A stretch of 64,000 bases of DNA from Cylindrobasidium torrendii FP15055 ss-10 (lineage: Eukaryota; Basidiomycota; Agaricomycetes; Agaricales; Physalacriaceae): positions 329,014 to 393,013 of the forward strand of contig KN880434.1 in the NCBI GenBank assembly GCA_000934385.1, in the 5' to 3' direction. The stretch's first letter is position 1; every line of letters begins with the position of its first letter. The position numbers were made by a program, and so were the translations under genes. The notes beneath the pieces are model-generated. The model saw only the letters and a list, made by a program, of their open reading frames with translations, did no database searches and was not told where the DNA came from. Of this stretch, positions 33,605 through 45,047 are shown piece after piece.

Positions 33605-35705
33605 CTATGCCAGTGTAGCATTCTCCCTTTTCTTCTGTGAATAGGTCGCCTCATCTGCAGACCATGCCTTGAGGAACTCGACCGGAGCACTGTCGCTCTT
33701 TGTCCAGTATCTCGCTGGAGTCTTGCCAAGGACAGTATCTTCTGTGATAAGAACATGACGAACGTCCTGGTTTCAATCAACGTCAGTGTGCCAAACTGAC
33801 GTGGTTCGCTCAGCGCTTACAGATCCACTATGGTTGAGAGAGAAATCAGAAGTCTATCGATTTGTGAAATGTTTATGCTCACGGTGTTTCATACATTGGA
33901 TCTAATAGGACGGACTCCTACTTTGGAGTCAGTGTCAAACCAGCAAAAAGCACATTGGATATCACCATAACACCTCGTAGGCCTCTGGCTCCTCCTCCCT
34001 TCCTCGCGGCTTTCCGGCACACTGCGTCTATTGCAGCACTTGTGAAACGCAGCTCTACGCCAGAGTAGTTGAACAGTGACTGGTATTGTGACATGAGGGA
34101 GCCCTTGACCTCGGTCAGGATTCGGCGCATGTCTGTGATACTTAGCGGCGCCAGTGTCGTTATCGAAGGGACCCGTGAGACGAATTCTGGAATTAATCCG
34201 TATTGCACAAGGTCTAGTCAGAGTTGTTAGCCGACAACACGGATTTAAACGCCTTTGTAGGCACCTTCCGGCTCCGTTAGCGCTAAGAGGTCAGACGATG
34301 GATTTGCGGTAAAGAAATTTTGGAATTTCGACTTGATGGGATCCTGGTTAACGCCTGAAAACCCTATAGACTGAGAGTTGTCTGAGCAAGGTAGGCAGGA
34401 GGACCGGAGAGAATGCCGTACACCCTTGGACATGCGATTCTTAACAACCTTGTCAAGATTGACAAATGCGCCGCTGAATATGAATAAGATGTTGGACGTG
34501 TCGATGTGGTATGTGTTGTCGGTCTTTGCTGCAAGGGCAAAAGTGAGTAACTCACAAGATTCTTGATGAGGAAGACATACGAGCTGGAGCAACCCCAAGC
34601 CCGCCAGAGGTGGTGTGCATTTCGCCACCTTTCACCTGGACCGAGACGGTGGAGCCCTCCATCATACGCAATAGAGCTTGCTGCACACCCTCCCCTGAGA
34701 CATCCCGTGAGCCTTCGACACCAGAAGAGCTTTTGCGAGCTATCTTGTCGACTTCATCAATGTAAACAATGCCCATGCTTGCACGGTGTGCATCGTAGTT
34801 GGCGTCTTGTAACTGTCATTCAGAGTGAGAAAGACGTTTGAGCTGCCAGTGGCACTGCAACATACTAGTCTCTGTATTGCCATGCTGACATCCTCACCGA
34901 CATCTGCATCATCTTGTTAGGACATTTTTTCTGTAAGAGGACCATTTACGAACAGCCGGACTGTAACGTTTGATTAGAACGGGGCGAAGGTCTTGGAACA
35001 GAGGAAACGCGCCTGCGTGAAAGTAGTAGCGTCGCTAACAGAAAACGGTATGTCGAGGGCATGAGCTACTGTGCGCACCAACAATGTTTTCCCAGACCCT
35101 GTAGGGCCTCTAGTACAGTTGGTAAGCGAGCACTCGGTCTGTGTATAAACGAGCTCGCGCACATCACAAGAACATTGCTCTTTTCGAATGATACAGGTGT
35201 TATGGGTGAGGGAAGGGGCGTAGCGGCCGCCAGTTTACGGAGAGGCTTCACATTTGCGGGAAATACACCGGCTACCTAGACATTAGCCGTATTCCAAGAG
35301 CTACTGGTCCAACGCACAGTCAGTACGACGGTTGAATAGAACATTTGCTCTTATCCGGTTGTAGTGATTATATACACTGGCAGTGGGAAGGAGTGGGAAA
35401 GTCGATGGAGACAGATGAAGAAACCACTTACGCGACCGAAAGCACCTTCTTTGCACTCGCCTGGCCGACAACGAACTGGTCTAGGTATTCGGCGAGCTTT
35501 GTGTACATTCAGAGCTGCGGTCAGATGGAAAGTCTCTCAGTACCTGTCGTGGGGTGGCAGCACCAAAGCTCGGAACGGTAGACGGTCCAGGGAAAGCAGT
35601 TGAATCACTCGAAGTCTCGACGCGGTCGGAGGCAACTTCGGTCTTGATACCACGCGCAATTGCCAAGGTACGAGGACTAATGCGGCGTGCCTTTGATAAC
35701 AACAT
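33605..35705 (-). CDS. MCX1: mitochondrial ClpX AAA+ unfoldase
   Basis: Matrix AAA+ unfoldase. 474 residues, 14 exons (minus): 35705-35544, 35496-35432, 35376-35327, 35271-35163, 35109-35013, 34960-34954, 34903-34866, 34812-34581, 34528-34422, 34370-34265, 34213-33966, 33917-33883, 33827-33821, 33766-33605. An N-terminal Ser/Arg-rich leader fits mitochondrial import; the bacterial zinc domain is absent. Walker A is GPTGSGKT, Walker B is VYIDEVDK, and the sensor-2 box is GARGLR. The pore loop GYVG is assembled across a 7-nt exon (34960-34954), preceded by a GC-AG intron (CAG|GCGCGT). A second 7-nt exon (33827-33821) encodes part of ETPGSDVRH. An IGF tripeptide (KGSIGFSG), the ClpP-docking loop, is retained. 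Head-to-head with cactin at 99 bp. Confidence 0.93.
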
Positions 35706-35804
35706 GGAAGTCAAGAACAAGAAATGCTGTTATATGTCGAGTACCCTGGCGGCAGTACACAGGATGATCGAATGTGATTACCATAATGTGTGACCACTTG
35801 CTTC

Positions 35805-37979
35805 ATGCGTTCATCTTCGCCAGACAGAGGTCGCAGACAGCGGGAGCGGTACGACCGCCACAGCGCGGAGGACAGTGATAGGAAGCGGCACAGAGAAAGG
35901 AGCGATAGCAGAGGGCGGCACAAACGGTGAGTCAACCACATCCCCCATGTATGTTCCCTGACTTTGGTAGTCATAAGAGAGACAAATCAGAGGAGAGGCG
36001 AATTCGCAAGGCTGAGAAGAAGAGACTTAGGGAAGAGGACGAGGCTCGGCAGATTGCAGAGCTCAGCGTGTATAGCGCACCGGAAAATCCGTTCCACGAT
36101 GTCAACATTGGACAGCAATTCCGTTGGAACAAGAAGGCTGAAAAGGACAGGCAGAGCGGCTTGTCAGTATTTGAGGCTCAACGAAGAGAGGCTGCTCGCC
36201 AACAAGAGGCCGGCCTCGAACTTGAACGTTTGAACCGCCGTCGTGCCGAACGTGAGCAGGACCAACAGCTTCGCGAAGAGGAAGAGCTCCGCATGCAACG
36301 TCTCCAGGAATCCGCACAGATGGCAGAATGGCTTGCCAAGGAGGGAGAGTTTCGCTTGTTACAGGAGCGCCGCCGCGCTGCCATTCGTATTCGTGAAAAG
36401 CGCGCCCAAGCTATAGATTTTCTCGCCATAAATCTGCAATATCTTAACCACTCGGAAAACGATGAAGAACAGGAGGACGCAGGGTTAGAAGTCGACCTCG
36501 ATGAGCCTTATAACATATTTCACGTGTGTACTCCCATTCCATGCACGTCTCGTCTTACTTATGGACAGAATCTCACCGACAAACAAGTCGAGGAGCTGCA
36601 TGCTGACATCGACCGCTACCTCACACTGGAAACTGAATCGACCAACATTGATTTCTGGACACAAATGATGGTTGTTTGCAAGGATAACCTGGACCGAATC
36701 AAGACTAGCCAGCGTATCGGTGCCGACGCTGTTGCTGCTGTCGAGGGAGATATCACCAAGCTACTTTCGGGCAAGTCTTACGATTCTTTGTGCTCTCTTC
36801 AGCGCCAAGTGCAGGACAAGATGTCGAGCGGGGAGCCCATTGACACAGACTATTGGGAGAATCTCTACAAGAAACTGCTTGTTTGGAAGGCAAAGGCAAG
36901 TCTATTGCCCGTTCTGACTTCCTTGTCTTGACATATGATAGGCCAAACTGAAAAGCTACCACGAAATTGTCATCCGCAACCGCCTTGAGCAGCTCCGCAA
37001 GAAACAACGCGACGAAGCGCTGCATGCTCAGGAAGAGCTTCTCGCTGGAGTGACGAATGCTGCGTCAACCACGCAGTGGCTTGCAAAGGACTCTGAACTA
37101 CCCAGCGCTGTCCCTCTTGGGTCCAAGCAGCAATGGGACCCATCAATGGAGCCGCCTCTCATCGACATTACAAAGCTTCCCATCGAAGAGCGTAACATCG
37201 ATATATTCACTGCCAAGGAAGACTTGCAAGCCCTGGTTGGTCGAACATGCGTAGAACCATACAGCCACTCACTCTCCTTTAGATTCATAAGCGTCGTGCC
37301 GTTGCGGCCACTCGGTTTGTATCCAAAGCTGCTCAACCCGTCATCGAACAATACAGCGAGGAGGCGCCTAGCAATGCCGATCTTGCCTCTGAGGCTCTGT
37401 ATCGCGCCGAGGCCGAGCGCGAGCTGGACGAAGAGGAAGAACTGTTTAATCAGGAAGCCGACATTGTCAACCCGACATCCTACAACTGGGAAGACAAGCA
37501 TCGCCCACGCAAACCTCGCTACTTCAACCGAGTCCATACCGGATACGAATGGAATAAATACAACCAAACGCATTATGAGTACGCATTGTTTCCATTCGCC
37601 GTGGTGGAATCGGCATTGACAACTCACGTAGCACGGACAATCCACCACCCAAAGTCGTGCAGGGCTACAAGTTCAACATCTTCTATCCAGATTTAATTGA
37701 CAAATCGAAAGCCCCGACTTATAAGATCGTCAAGGAACCTGGAGGTGATGAGGATACAGTGCTACTACACTTTAGCGCCGGGCCTCCTTACGAGGATATA
37801 GCCTTCCGTGTCGTAAACCGGGAATGGGAGTTCTCCCACAAACGCGGGTTCAGGAGCACCTTTGACCGTGGGTGTTTGTCGTTGTGGTTCAATTTCAGGC
37901 GGAATGTGAGTTGTTGGGATATATTTTGTCTTGACTATCGTTCTAATCCCCCTGGGTCAATCAGTTCTACAGGAAATAA
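35805..37979 (+). CDS. cactin, spliceosome-associated protein
   Basis: Cactin is a conserved spliceosome-associated factor needed for faithful splicing of some introns. 626 residues. Exons 35805-35926, 35971-36523, 36569-36895, 36942-37235, 37283-37578, 37632-37905, 37965-37979. The N-terminus is Arg/Ser/Asp-rich, like splicing regulators. A long charged helix (EERRIRKAEKKRLREEDEARQ onward) leads into the mid domain (NLTDKQVEELHADIDRYL). The C-terminal cactin domain is typical: RYFNRVHTGYEWNKYNQTHYD, KVVQGYKFNIFYPDLIDK, PPYEDIAFRVVNREWE, then LWFNFRRNFYRK. Intron 3 (36896-36941) is GC-AG with AAG|GCAAGT. Intron 2 (36524-36568) is 45 nt and stop-free. Confidence 0.94.
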
Positions 37980-38417
37980 TGCATCGCACCGGTACGGTTT
38001 AGATGAGCTTTAAGTTGCAGGGCATTTATTTATTTGTGGAATGCGGGGTATTATGCTCTCCGCGACGCTCGAGTGTACATTGGGCGCGAGTATCTATTGT
38101 AGTTTTGAAGGCATGTAATTGTGGAAGATGAGGGCTATCTGTTCTATGTATCCCTCTGTACATAGACATTCGTATGTACACAAGTAAGCTGGAAACCAAA
38201 CCGTCAGCTACTAGGGTAGAATTGCTGCTCAGGACTTCTGCCGCAACGCTCTGACGTTCATTTTGTGGAGGGTGAGATGGCGTGCGGCATGAATTCTTTG
38301 TGGATGCAAGTGTATTAAACGCGTTAGAACGAGGGTAGAGTAAGTCATAGGATGTGGTCTTTTCTTCAAGGAGAACGGATGAGCGACCGACGTGATGCCA
38401 AGTCCAAGGCCACGTAC
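37980..38417. other. convergent intergenic region, cactin / MRPS8
   Basis: 438 bases between convergent stops. No supported ORF, RNA gene or repeat. Confidence 0.5.
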
Positions 38418-38882
38418 CTAAGCTGCGCGACATACGACAGTTCCACCCAACTTCAATTGAAGGGCCTCCCGAGCCTCCACCCACTCGTTTTCCTTGTGCT
38501 TTGTCTGCACCACTGCAATTTCCCCCATTCCAAGCGGACTAACAGTCTTTGTCCGGCGCCCGGAGCAAATAAGCCTTAGCTCGCTCATGTCCATATGAAT
38601 CTTTTTGCTGGGCTTGCTGATGAGCGAGAGGCTATTGAGCACGGGCAGGTCATCACGGTATTTGAGGTCGACCCATATCCTGCGGTCTGCCTCGGGTACG
38701 CTGGAGAACTTTGTTGGACTGGCCTCTGCGACTGTCCCGCGGGTCATGCTGGAGACGAAACCATGTCGGAGGAGAATGTTAAGGATCCCGAGGTTCTGGG
38801 TGGTATGAGGAACAGACACGATCCGATGACGTGCACGAAAAGCGTTCTGGATACGGGCGCAGAGGTCGAATGGAAGAGGCAT
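38418..38882 (-). CDS. MRPS8: mitochondrial small-subunit ribosomal protein uS8m
   Basis: Component of the mitochondrial 37S ribosomal subunit. 154 residues in a single exon. The N-terminal half begins LPFDLCARIQNAFRARHRIV, matching the uS8 start where SxIxNA is typical, then LNILLRHGFVSSMTRG. The C-terminal half carries IWVDLKYRDDLPVLNSL and the uS8 signature region LGMGEIAVVQTKHKE. It is one of only two intronless genes in the window. It lies in tandem upstream of nothing obvious; its promoter shares the 206-bp gap to the SF3a60 stop. Confidence 0.9.
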   Translation of the reverse strand: MPLPFDLCARIQNAFRARHRIVSVPHTTQNLGILNILLRHGFVSSMTRGTVAEASPTKFSSVPEADRRIWVDLKYRDDLPVLNSLSLISKPSKKIHMDMSELRLICSGRRTKTVSPLGMGEIAVVQTKHKENEWVEAREALQLKLGGTVVCRAA

Positions 38883-39088
38883 AGCGGTCGGTAGTGGTGG
38901 TCGCAGAGAGAGTTGTTTGCTCCGGTTTCGATCACGTTACTCTTCCCGCCTTGAGCCCTATTGAGGCCAGTCTTGGGCAGTGGTGTAAAGGCTTGAACCA
39001 GTCAACGAATCAAATTGACATGTCAAAGAATTTATGCATAAATGTTGCACGTTATAATACACGGACAAGAAGTACAATTCGAACGAAG

Positions 39089-40811
39089 CTAAATAATGCC
39101 CTGCTTCTTCAAGTCCTCATACGTCTTGCGGTTGTACACATTGCCCTCCTCATCCTCAAGCTCCTCCATGGTCTCCATTTCGAAGATTTCATGACGACCT
39201 TCCTGCTTGAGTTTTTCGGCCACTGAAAAAGAATTGAGTTCTGGTCAAGAGGGAAAGGTGCTCGCTCACAAGCGAGGGCATCCTGAATGCCGACAATTTC
39301 GTGAAAATGTTTTGTGTTTGGGAGTCCAAGTGCGCGCATTCCGAATGCGTGGCGAGACTCTTGGAAATGGCGCTCAAAGTTTTTACTGCGCGAGAAGATG
39401 AGAAAGTACTTGGATATGATGGAGACAACGTACCGCCCCATATAGACATGGTCAGAGCATATCTCACACCGGTACTCTACACCCAGCCCGTGAAGTTTGT
39501 ACAGCCAGAATGGAATTGGCTTTCCGTCCCATCCCAGAGGCAGCTTGAGAGGGTTATAGATCCTTTCTTCTTGCTCTTCCTCCTCTTCCTCCTTGTCATC
39601 CTTGGGGGGCGGTGCTACTGCTTTCGGTTTGGCCTGCTCGAGCAATTCCTGCTCACGTTCCCGTGCGGTCAGAGAGAATCTCCGCTCTACGTTAGACTTG
39701 GTGTCGTTAAGCGTAGATACTAAATTCGCGAGGATATTGGTCGCAAGATAGGTGTGACGGGCAGAGTTCCGTCGGCGCACTTGCATGGTCGACGGCTGGT
39801 TGGAGAGAGCTGGTGTTGGGGTATCACCGTTTGGATTGGCTGCACTCATCCCTGACTCTTCCAATCTGGTCTGGCCCTTAATATGCTTTTTGGAGGTCAA
39901 ATGTGCGTCGTAGACCGTTTGCTTGCTGTATTGCTTCTGGCATGCAGCACACCATATTCCGCCTCCCGAATCAACCTTGGCGACCTCTTCCCATTCCTTC
40001 AAATCGCCCGCATCCCATAGATTATTGAACGCGTCTTCTGCATCCTGTTGCTGAACGTCGATGTCCACGAGAGGTTGGGTACGCTTAGCGAAGGAGACAA
40101 GGTACGAGTAAAGATCCGTTATGTAACTATGAAATGTTAAACGCCAAGTTCATACATTAGCAGGAAGACGTACGATTCAAAATCCTTGGTAAAGCGCGCC
40201 TCCTTTGGCAATTCTTGATGGATTGGACCGTTTTGCGCGCTTAAGAGGAGATCCAGATACTGCAAGTAACCCGGACGCCTTGTAACATGCTTGATATTGC
40301 AATAGGTTGAGTGATTGGCGTACAGGTCGAGGTATTTTCCATACGCTTCCTCGCCAGAGAAGAGCAAAGATATAGCTACTATTGTGTGAGTTTGAGAACA
40401 AACAGGAATGGTTGACGCACGATCCTCCTCAGCATATGCGTCTTCCTCGTCCTGGTTATGCTCCTCCAGCAATGACATTAGCTCGAGCTCGAACCCTCCT
40501 ACTACGGCATCAGGATACTTGCTGTGGTGCTCTTGTAGTCTACTCAACCGCGCATAGAACTCCGAGAGGTCTGTGGGTTGTGGAGGCGCGGATATGGCTT
40601 CGAGCTCGCTTTTTCTCGCGTCATCGGCGTATGTGGCATTTAGTTCAATGGCTCGTGCGTGTATTCTGTCCAGAATTTGGGCGGCATGGTGCTCATTCTG
40701 GACGCGCGATTCATGAGAGGCTGGGTTTCGGGAGAGGATGGTGGAAAGGGCGCGGTCGAAGCGCTCTATTTCTTCGTGTGTTTGCCGCTGATTTTCGAAT
40801 ATGGAGTCCAT
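39089..40811 (-). CDS. PRP9: splicing factor 3A subunit 3 (SF3a60/Prp9)
   Basis: U2 snRNP component required for prespliceosome assembly. 512 residues. Exons (minus): 40811-40421, 40378-40174, 40126-39434, 39385-39270, 39222-39089. The N-terminus MDSIFENQRQTHEEIERFDRA is the SF3a60 helical domain. A matrin-type C2H2 finger lies at WCAACQKQYSKQTVYDAHLTSKKH, and the C-terminal C2H2 finger at YRCEICSDHVYMGRKNFERHFQESRH, followed by FGMRALGLPNTKHF and the tail EDEEGNVYNRKTYEDLKKQGII. Intron 3 (39433-39386) is 48 nt and stop-free, inside the second finger; retention would wreck the zinc site. Divergent from eIF4A-III by 134 bp. Confidence 0.96.
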
Positions 40812-40945
40812 AGAGTACGAGAGCAGTCGAGAGGTGAACTCAGTCTCGGGATGCTAGCAGTTCAGAGCAAAGGATCGAACACTGGCTGACTAAGCCTGGA
40901 CCGAGCCGTTCAACTTGGCGCTGACCGTCACCTGGCCTAGCAAAA

Positions 40946-42463
40946 ATGTCTGGAATCAACAATGGCGACGAAGTGTGTTTGCAACACATTACCTTTTCTT
41001 CTCTAATATCTACTCCAGAAACTCGTGTTCGAATCCTCGGAGGCCGTGTCAGTCGTCTCAACATTCGATGATTTTGGACTAAAGGAAGATCTCCTTCGCG
41101 GTGTTTATGCCTACAGTATGTTGCCATAACCGCATAAATCTTGCATGGCGTAACTTTTTAGACTTCGAGCGACCTTCGGCCATCCAGCAGCGCGCTATTC
41201 TACCTATAACCCAAGGACGCGATGTCATTGCGCAAGCTCAATCCGGTACCGGAAAGACAGCCACATTCTCCATCTCAATCCTTCAATCCATCGACATCAC
41301 TGTCCGCGAGACGCAGGCTCTCGTATTGTCGCCGACACGTGAGTTGGCCACCCAAATCCAGAGTGTTATACTCGCACTCGGGGATTACATGAATGTCCAA
41401 TGCCACGCGTGTATCGGTGGTATTGGCGTTGGCGAAGACATCCGCAAGCTCGAGTATGGTCAACATGTTATCTCGGGAACACCAGGTCGTGTCTTCGATA
41501 TGATTCGTCGCCGCGCTCTTCGCACTCGCAACATCAAGATGCTTGTTCTCGATGAAGCCGACGAGTTGTTGAACAAGGGCTTCAAGGAGCAAATCTACGA
41601 CGTATATCGCTATTTGCCCCCTGCCACCCAGGTCGTCCTTCTCAGCGCCACCCTTCCTGTCGACGTTTTGGAAATGACCACCAAGTTTATGACAGACCCT
41701 ATCCGCATTCTTGTAAAGCGTGATGAACTGACGCTCGAGGGTATCAAGCAGTTCTTCGTTGCAGTGGATATGGAGGATTGGAAATTCGACACTTTGTGCG
41801 ACCTTTACGATACTCTCACCATTACCCAGGCCGTCATTTTCTGCAACACCCGGCGAAAGGCGTGTTCATTTCCCCTGCAATTTACAACTCAGCCTAACCG
41901 TTGACAGGTTGAGTGGTTGACGGAGAAAATGCGTGCGGCGAACTTCACTGTGTCCTCGATGCATGGCGAGATGCCTCAGGTGGAGCGTGATGCAATTATG
42001 GGAGAATTCAGGAAGGGCACTTCGTATGACCTCCTCAGTTTGAATCGACCGAGTCTCATCTAGTTCCCAGGCGTGTTCTCATCACAACAGACGTTTGGGC
42101 AAGAGGGATCGATGTTTCACAGGTTTCTCTCGTTATCAATTACGACCTCCCTTCGTATGTGTTCTTTGGTCAATTTTCTCCTTTTTTACACCTTAGCAGA
42201 AACCGTGAAAATTACATTCACCGCATCGGTCGCTCTGGGCGCTTTGGAAGGAAGGGTGTCGCCATCAATGTAAGTATTTGGACCGTCCCCACTCGCAGTT
42301 TGCTCATAGTCTCCAGTTTGTGACCAAAGACGATGTCAAGATTTTGCGGGATATCGAGATGTTTTATAGTACACAAATCGTGAGTCCATGTCCCAGCTAT
42401 CACTGCCTGTATTGAGGCTTCGCACAGGACGAGATGCCTGTGAATGCGGCGGAGCTCATCTAG
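40946..42463 (+). CDS. FAL1: ATP-dependent RNA helicase eIF4A-III (Fal1)
   Basis: DEAD-box core of the exon-junction complex, also used in rRNA processing. 396 residues. Exons 40946-40972, 41019-41115, 41162-41859, 41908-42023, 42071-42154, 42200-42269, 42317-42379, 42428-42463. Motifs: Q-motif [12 protein letters not shown], Walker [26 protein letters not shown], then [14 protein letters not shown] and HRIGRSGR. The tail [11 protein letters not shown] is diagnostic for eIF4A-III rather than eIF4A. Intron 3 (41860-41907) is GC-AG (AAG|GCGTGT), forced by the conserved [13 protein letters not shown] junction. Confidence 0.97.
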
Positions 42464-42892
42464 AGTGGCTTCCCTTTGTAGTCCATTGTATCCCAGTTTT
42501 CTATGTATCTTTGTGCTGTCGGCATTGCACGTATTACGGGTCGACGATTTCCACACTTGACCCAAGGACACTGCGAACTGGTCAACCTCCTCCTGTTTTG
42601 CGTCCTCATCGACCATACAATTTTGGCCAGTCTGAAAAATATCTGCAATAGGCTGTGATTGTGCGAGTTCGAATACACGACACCGACTGGTATCTTCTCT
42701 CGGAGACACTCCGTCTGCGTTCTGTCTGTGTTCAGAGGCCATGGGGCATCGCGGGACAATGTGCGTACGAGAAGCATTGGACATCCTCGGTCATGAAACG
42801 AGGCGGAGCCCAAGAGCTCTTGCGGGCACAGTGTTGGAGGTTCCATCCGCGCATCAGGAGCTCCCGTCTACCCAAATGAAAGGATAGAGCAT

Positions 42893-42912
42893 AGCGCGGG
42901 AAGGTAACGTGG
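42893..42912 (+). repeat. 20-bp direct repeat, copy 1
   Basis: AGCGCGGGAAGGTAACGTGG occurs here and again, identically, at 43018-43037. The copies start 125 bp apart in the gene-poor region. Confidence 0.85.
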
Positions 42913-43017
42913 CCGCGGTCGGAGAAAGAGTTGTGCGTCGAGACTTCTCGCTGTGACGCATGTTCGTGCTTCACCCAGTTCCATCAGGCAATTAATTGGC
43001 GAGGGGCCCACTTTGTG

Positions 43018-43037
43018 AGCGCGGGAAGGTAACGTGG
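43018..43037 (+). repeat. 20-bp direct repeat, copy 2
   Basis: Identical to 42893-42912. The flanks differ after the 20 bases, so this is a short exact repeat rather than part of a longer duplication. Confidence 0.85.
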
Positions 43038-45047
43038 GCAAAATCAGCGAGGGTATGATGTAGATGCCTCAGGTACTAACTACACACAAACGATGAATCT
43101 CTTCTCCGAAGCTCAAATTCTGTCCAGGTATTTCATATGTAGCCCTTCATCGGCTCCAGCGCACAATAACAAGATCGACATAGCTAGCGAAACTGTGTGC
43201 ATAAACTTGCCACAAAGGAGGGAGAAACCAAAGCTTTGGGAACATCAGGCTTATCGTGCTTAATCTTGAGACGTTCGCGGAAAATATCATGGACCTGTGG
43301 GGTTATGCAACTCAGCCATACTACCTACGAGCTGCACAGGATGCACCTAACCAACCCACCGTGTCATGAGTCTGGGCCAAAGGACAGCGTCCTATCTATC
43401 CAGCCAAAGATTGGCCCACTGCGGTTCGTACGAGCTTGCAAACATGAAGAGAGTACAAGCTTGCTTGCTTTTTCCTTCCTTTAAGTCTGCTTATATCCTC
43501 TTATCCATGTCCCAATTTCGTCGACGAAGTCACTTGCTTGAATGATCGCGGGGGCACATGGATAAGTAGTTTGTTAATTACCATATTGGTAAGAGAACAA
43601 TGCGGAGTGGTCGCGCAGTGGCGTTGGCGACATCGCTGCTTTGTTTGATTCAGAGCCCGTCAATTGACAGGTCTGGCTCGATAGCATGTATGAGGCATGG
43701 CGTGGCACCTTGAGAAGGTGAGGAAGACCAGGTAATGCACCGATCGTCGCAGAGTGCACCACATTATGAAATGTTGGTCAATGAACCAGTTATTCGGTAG
43801 GTCGCATTGCGGAGACTCATTTGAGAGGTATATTATTGTATTTTTGAATGAAGTGCTAGAAACAGCCATTGGGTGATCTGCTTTTAAGGCAGCAGGACCA
43901 GACAAAAAACTTTGTCTTGATGAAAATCTGGCGTGCCTTCAGAATCGCCGAGGTGAATCGTCTTTCAAGCGAAAGTGATTGTGTATGCATTGTGAAGGAG
44001 CTCGCTAGATCTAACACCAGCACCACGGCAGTACTGCTCTTTGCGGGGCCACCCAACTGGAAATGAAAGGCAGGGTCCGCATTTGACGCAACATCCAACG
44101 AAAAACCGAATTAAGGGGAAATCTTTGTGACTATGAACAAGAAACTCAAGGCTTTATAAGGACAGACGGCATAAATATTGAATGCTCAGTGTCTCGCCCT
44201 TGTCCCAAAGTCTGCTCTCCTGAACGCAGTCGAAAATTTTACAGCCATACTCAGAATGTGCCACTATAGATTGTCAGTGACATGTACGCGCTTCGCAAAT
44301 TCATGCTGAACAACATTGTCCAGTGTAATGGAGGTTTGGGCGTACGTTCCCCCAAAGTATAGCGTTCGTCAGCTCATAGTCAAGGCCAGGTGTGGCTGCA
44401 TCATCAGGGTGTGTTTGTCGGCTATTTGATGAAGCCTCGTTTCTAACTTGCTCTAACTAGTGGCAAGAGGAGGTGGGCAGTAGCTTGCAACGTTAACCCG
44501 CCAGCTTACATGAGACCTGATTGTCTGAAGGTGAACTGCGCTCGAACAAACTGTAGATTCAGCAGCACCCACGACGAAGGTTGCCAAGGTGCAGCTTGCA
44601 GAGCCAATGGCCATTGGCAAGCGTGAGTCCCATGCCTTTAGGCATCTATGCCGTTCTCAACGTTACACAGCCACATGCAACCAGAGCACATTAGTGAGTG
44701 AAGTCATACAGATATGACTTTCGCGGCGTACTGAGCGAACTAGCAATCACCAAGCATGAGATCTGCAGTCTCTGCACGCCCTCTGGACTGAGAGCGCCGG
44801 GAGGTCGGGAAGGCGTTTATGACCGCTGAGTATTTTCAAGTGCGAGCTATGTTTTGGTATGGTCAAATCCAGGCGATTTATACTTGCTCTATATCCTGTA
44901 TTGTACACACGACTCGGATACCCCACTCAACTGAGCGCGTGTGAATGGCACAAGAAAAGAGTTGATTCGAGGGTCAGCCTCTAAGGAGCCAGTGAAGCAG
45001 CTGGACCGCGCGCGCGCGAGACTGGTGAATAATGGCGGCAAACAAGA

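Larger units (their letters stand above)
42464..45047. other. 2.6-kb gene-poor region
   Basis: The longest stretch without a supported gene. Short ORFs on both strands lack family resemblance and mostly start from TTG or GTG. It contains a 20-bp perfect direct repeat (42893-42912 and 43018-43037) and a TATA-like TTTATAAGG near 44154 with no convincing downstream ORF. I found no tRNA A/B box pair and no U1, U2 or U6 snRNA signature. A non-coding RNA, a relic element or a small secreted-protein gene remain possible. Confidence 0.5.

Noticed and set aside
34866..35109. ClpX as a pseudogene that has lost its pore loop
   Set aside because: A direct reading gives TQA followed by VGEDV without GY, but a 7-nt microexon restores GYVG in frame, and all other motifs and junctions are intact.
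42218..42846. Minus-strand ORFs downstream of eIF4A-III
   Set aside because: Two overlapping frames, neither with a domain; they partly overlap the last eIF4A-III exons.
43601..43680. Possible tRNA-like segment with a GTGG...GCGCAGTGGCG A-box look
   Set aside because: No T-arm sequence follows and no cloverleaf can be drawn.
43856..44098. 80-codon minus-strand ORF in the gene-poor region
   Set aside because: It opens with TTG rather than ATG and has no recognisable domain or signal peptide.
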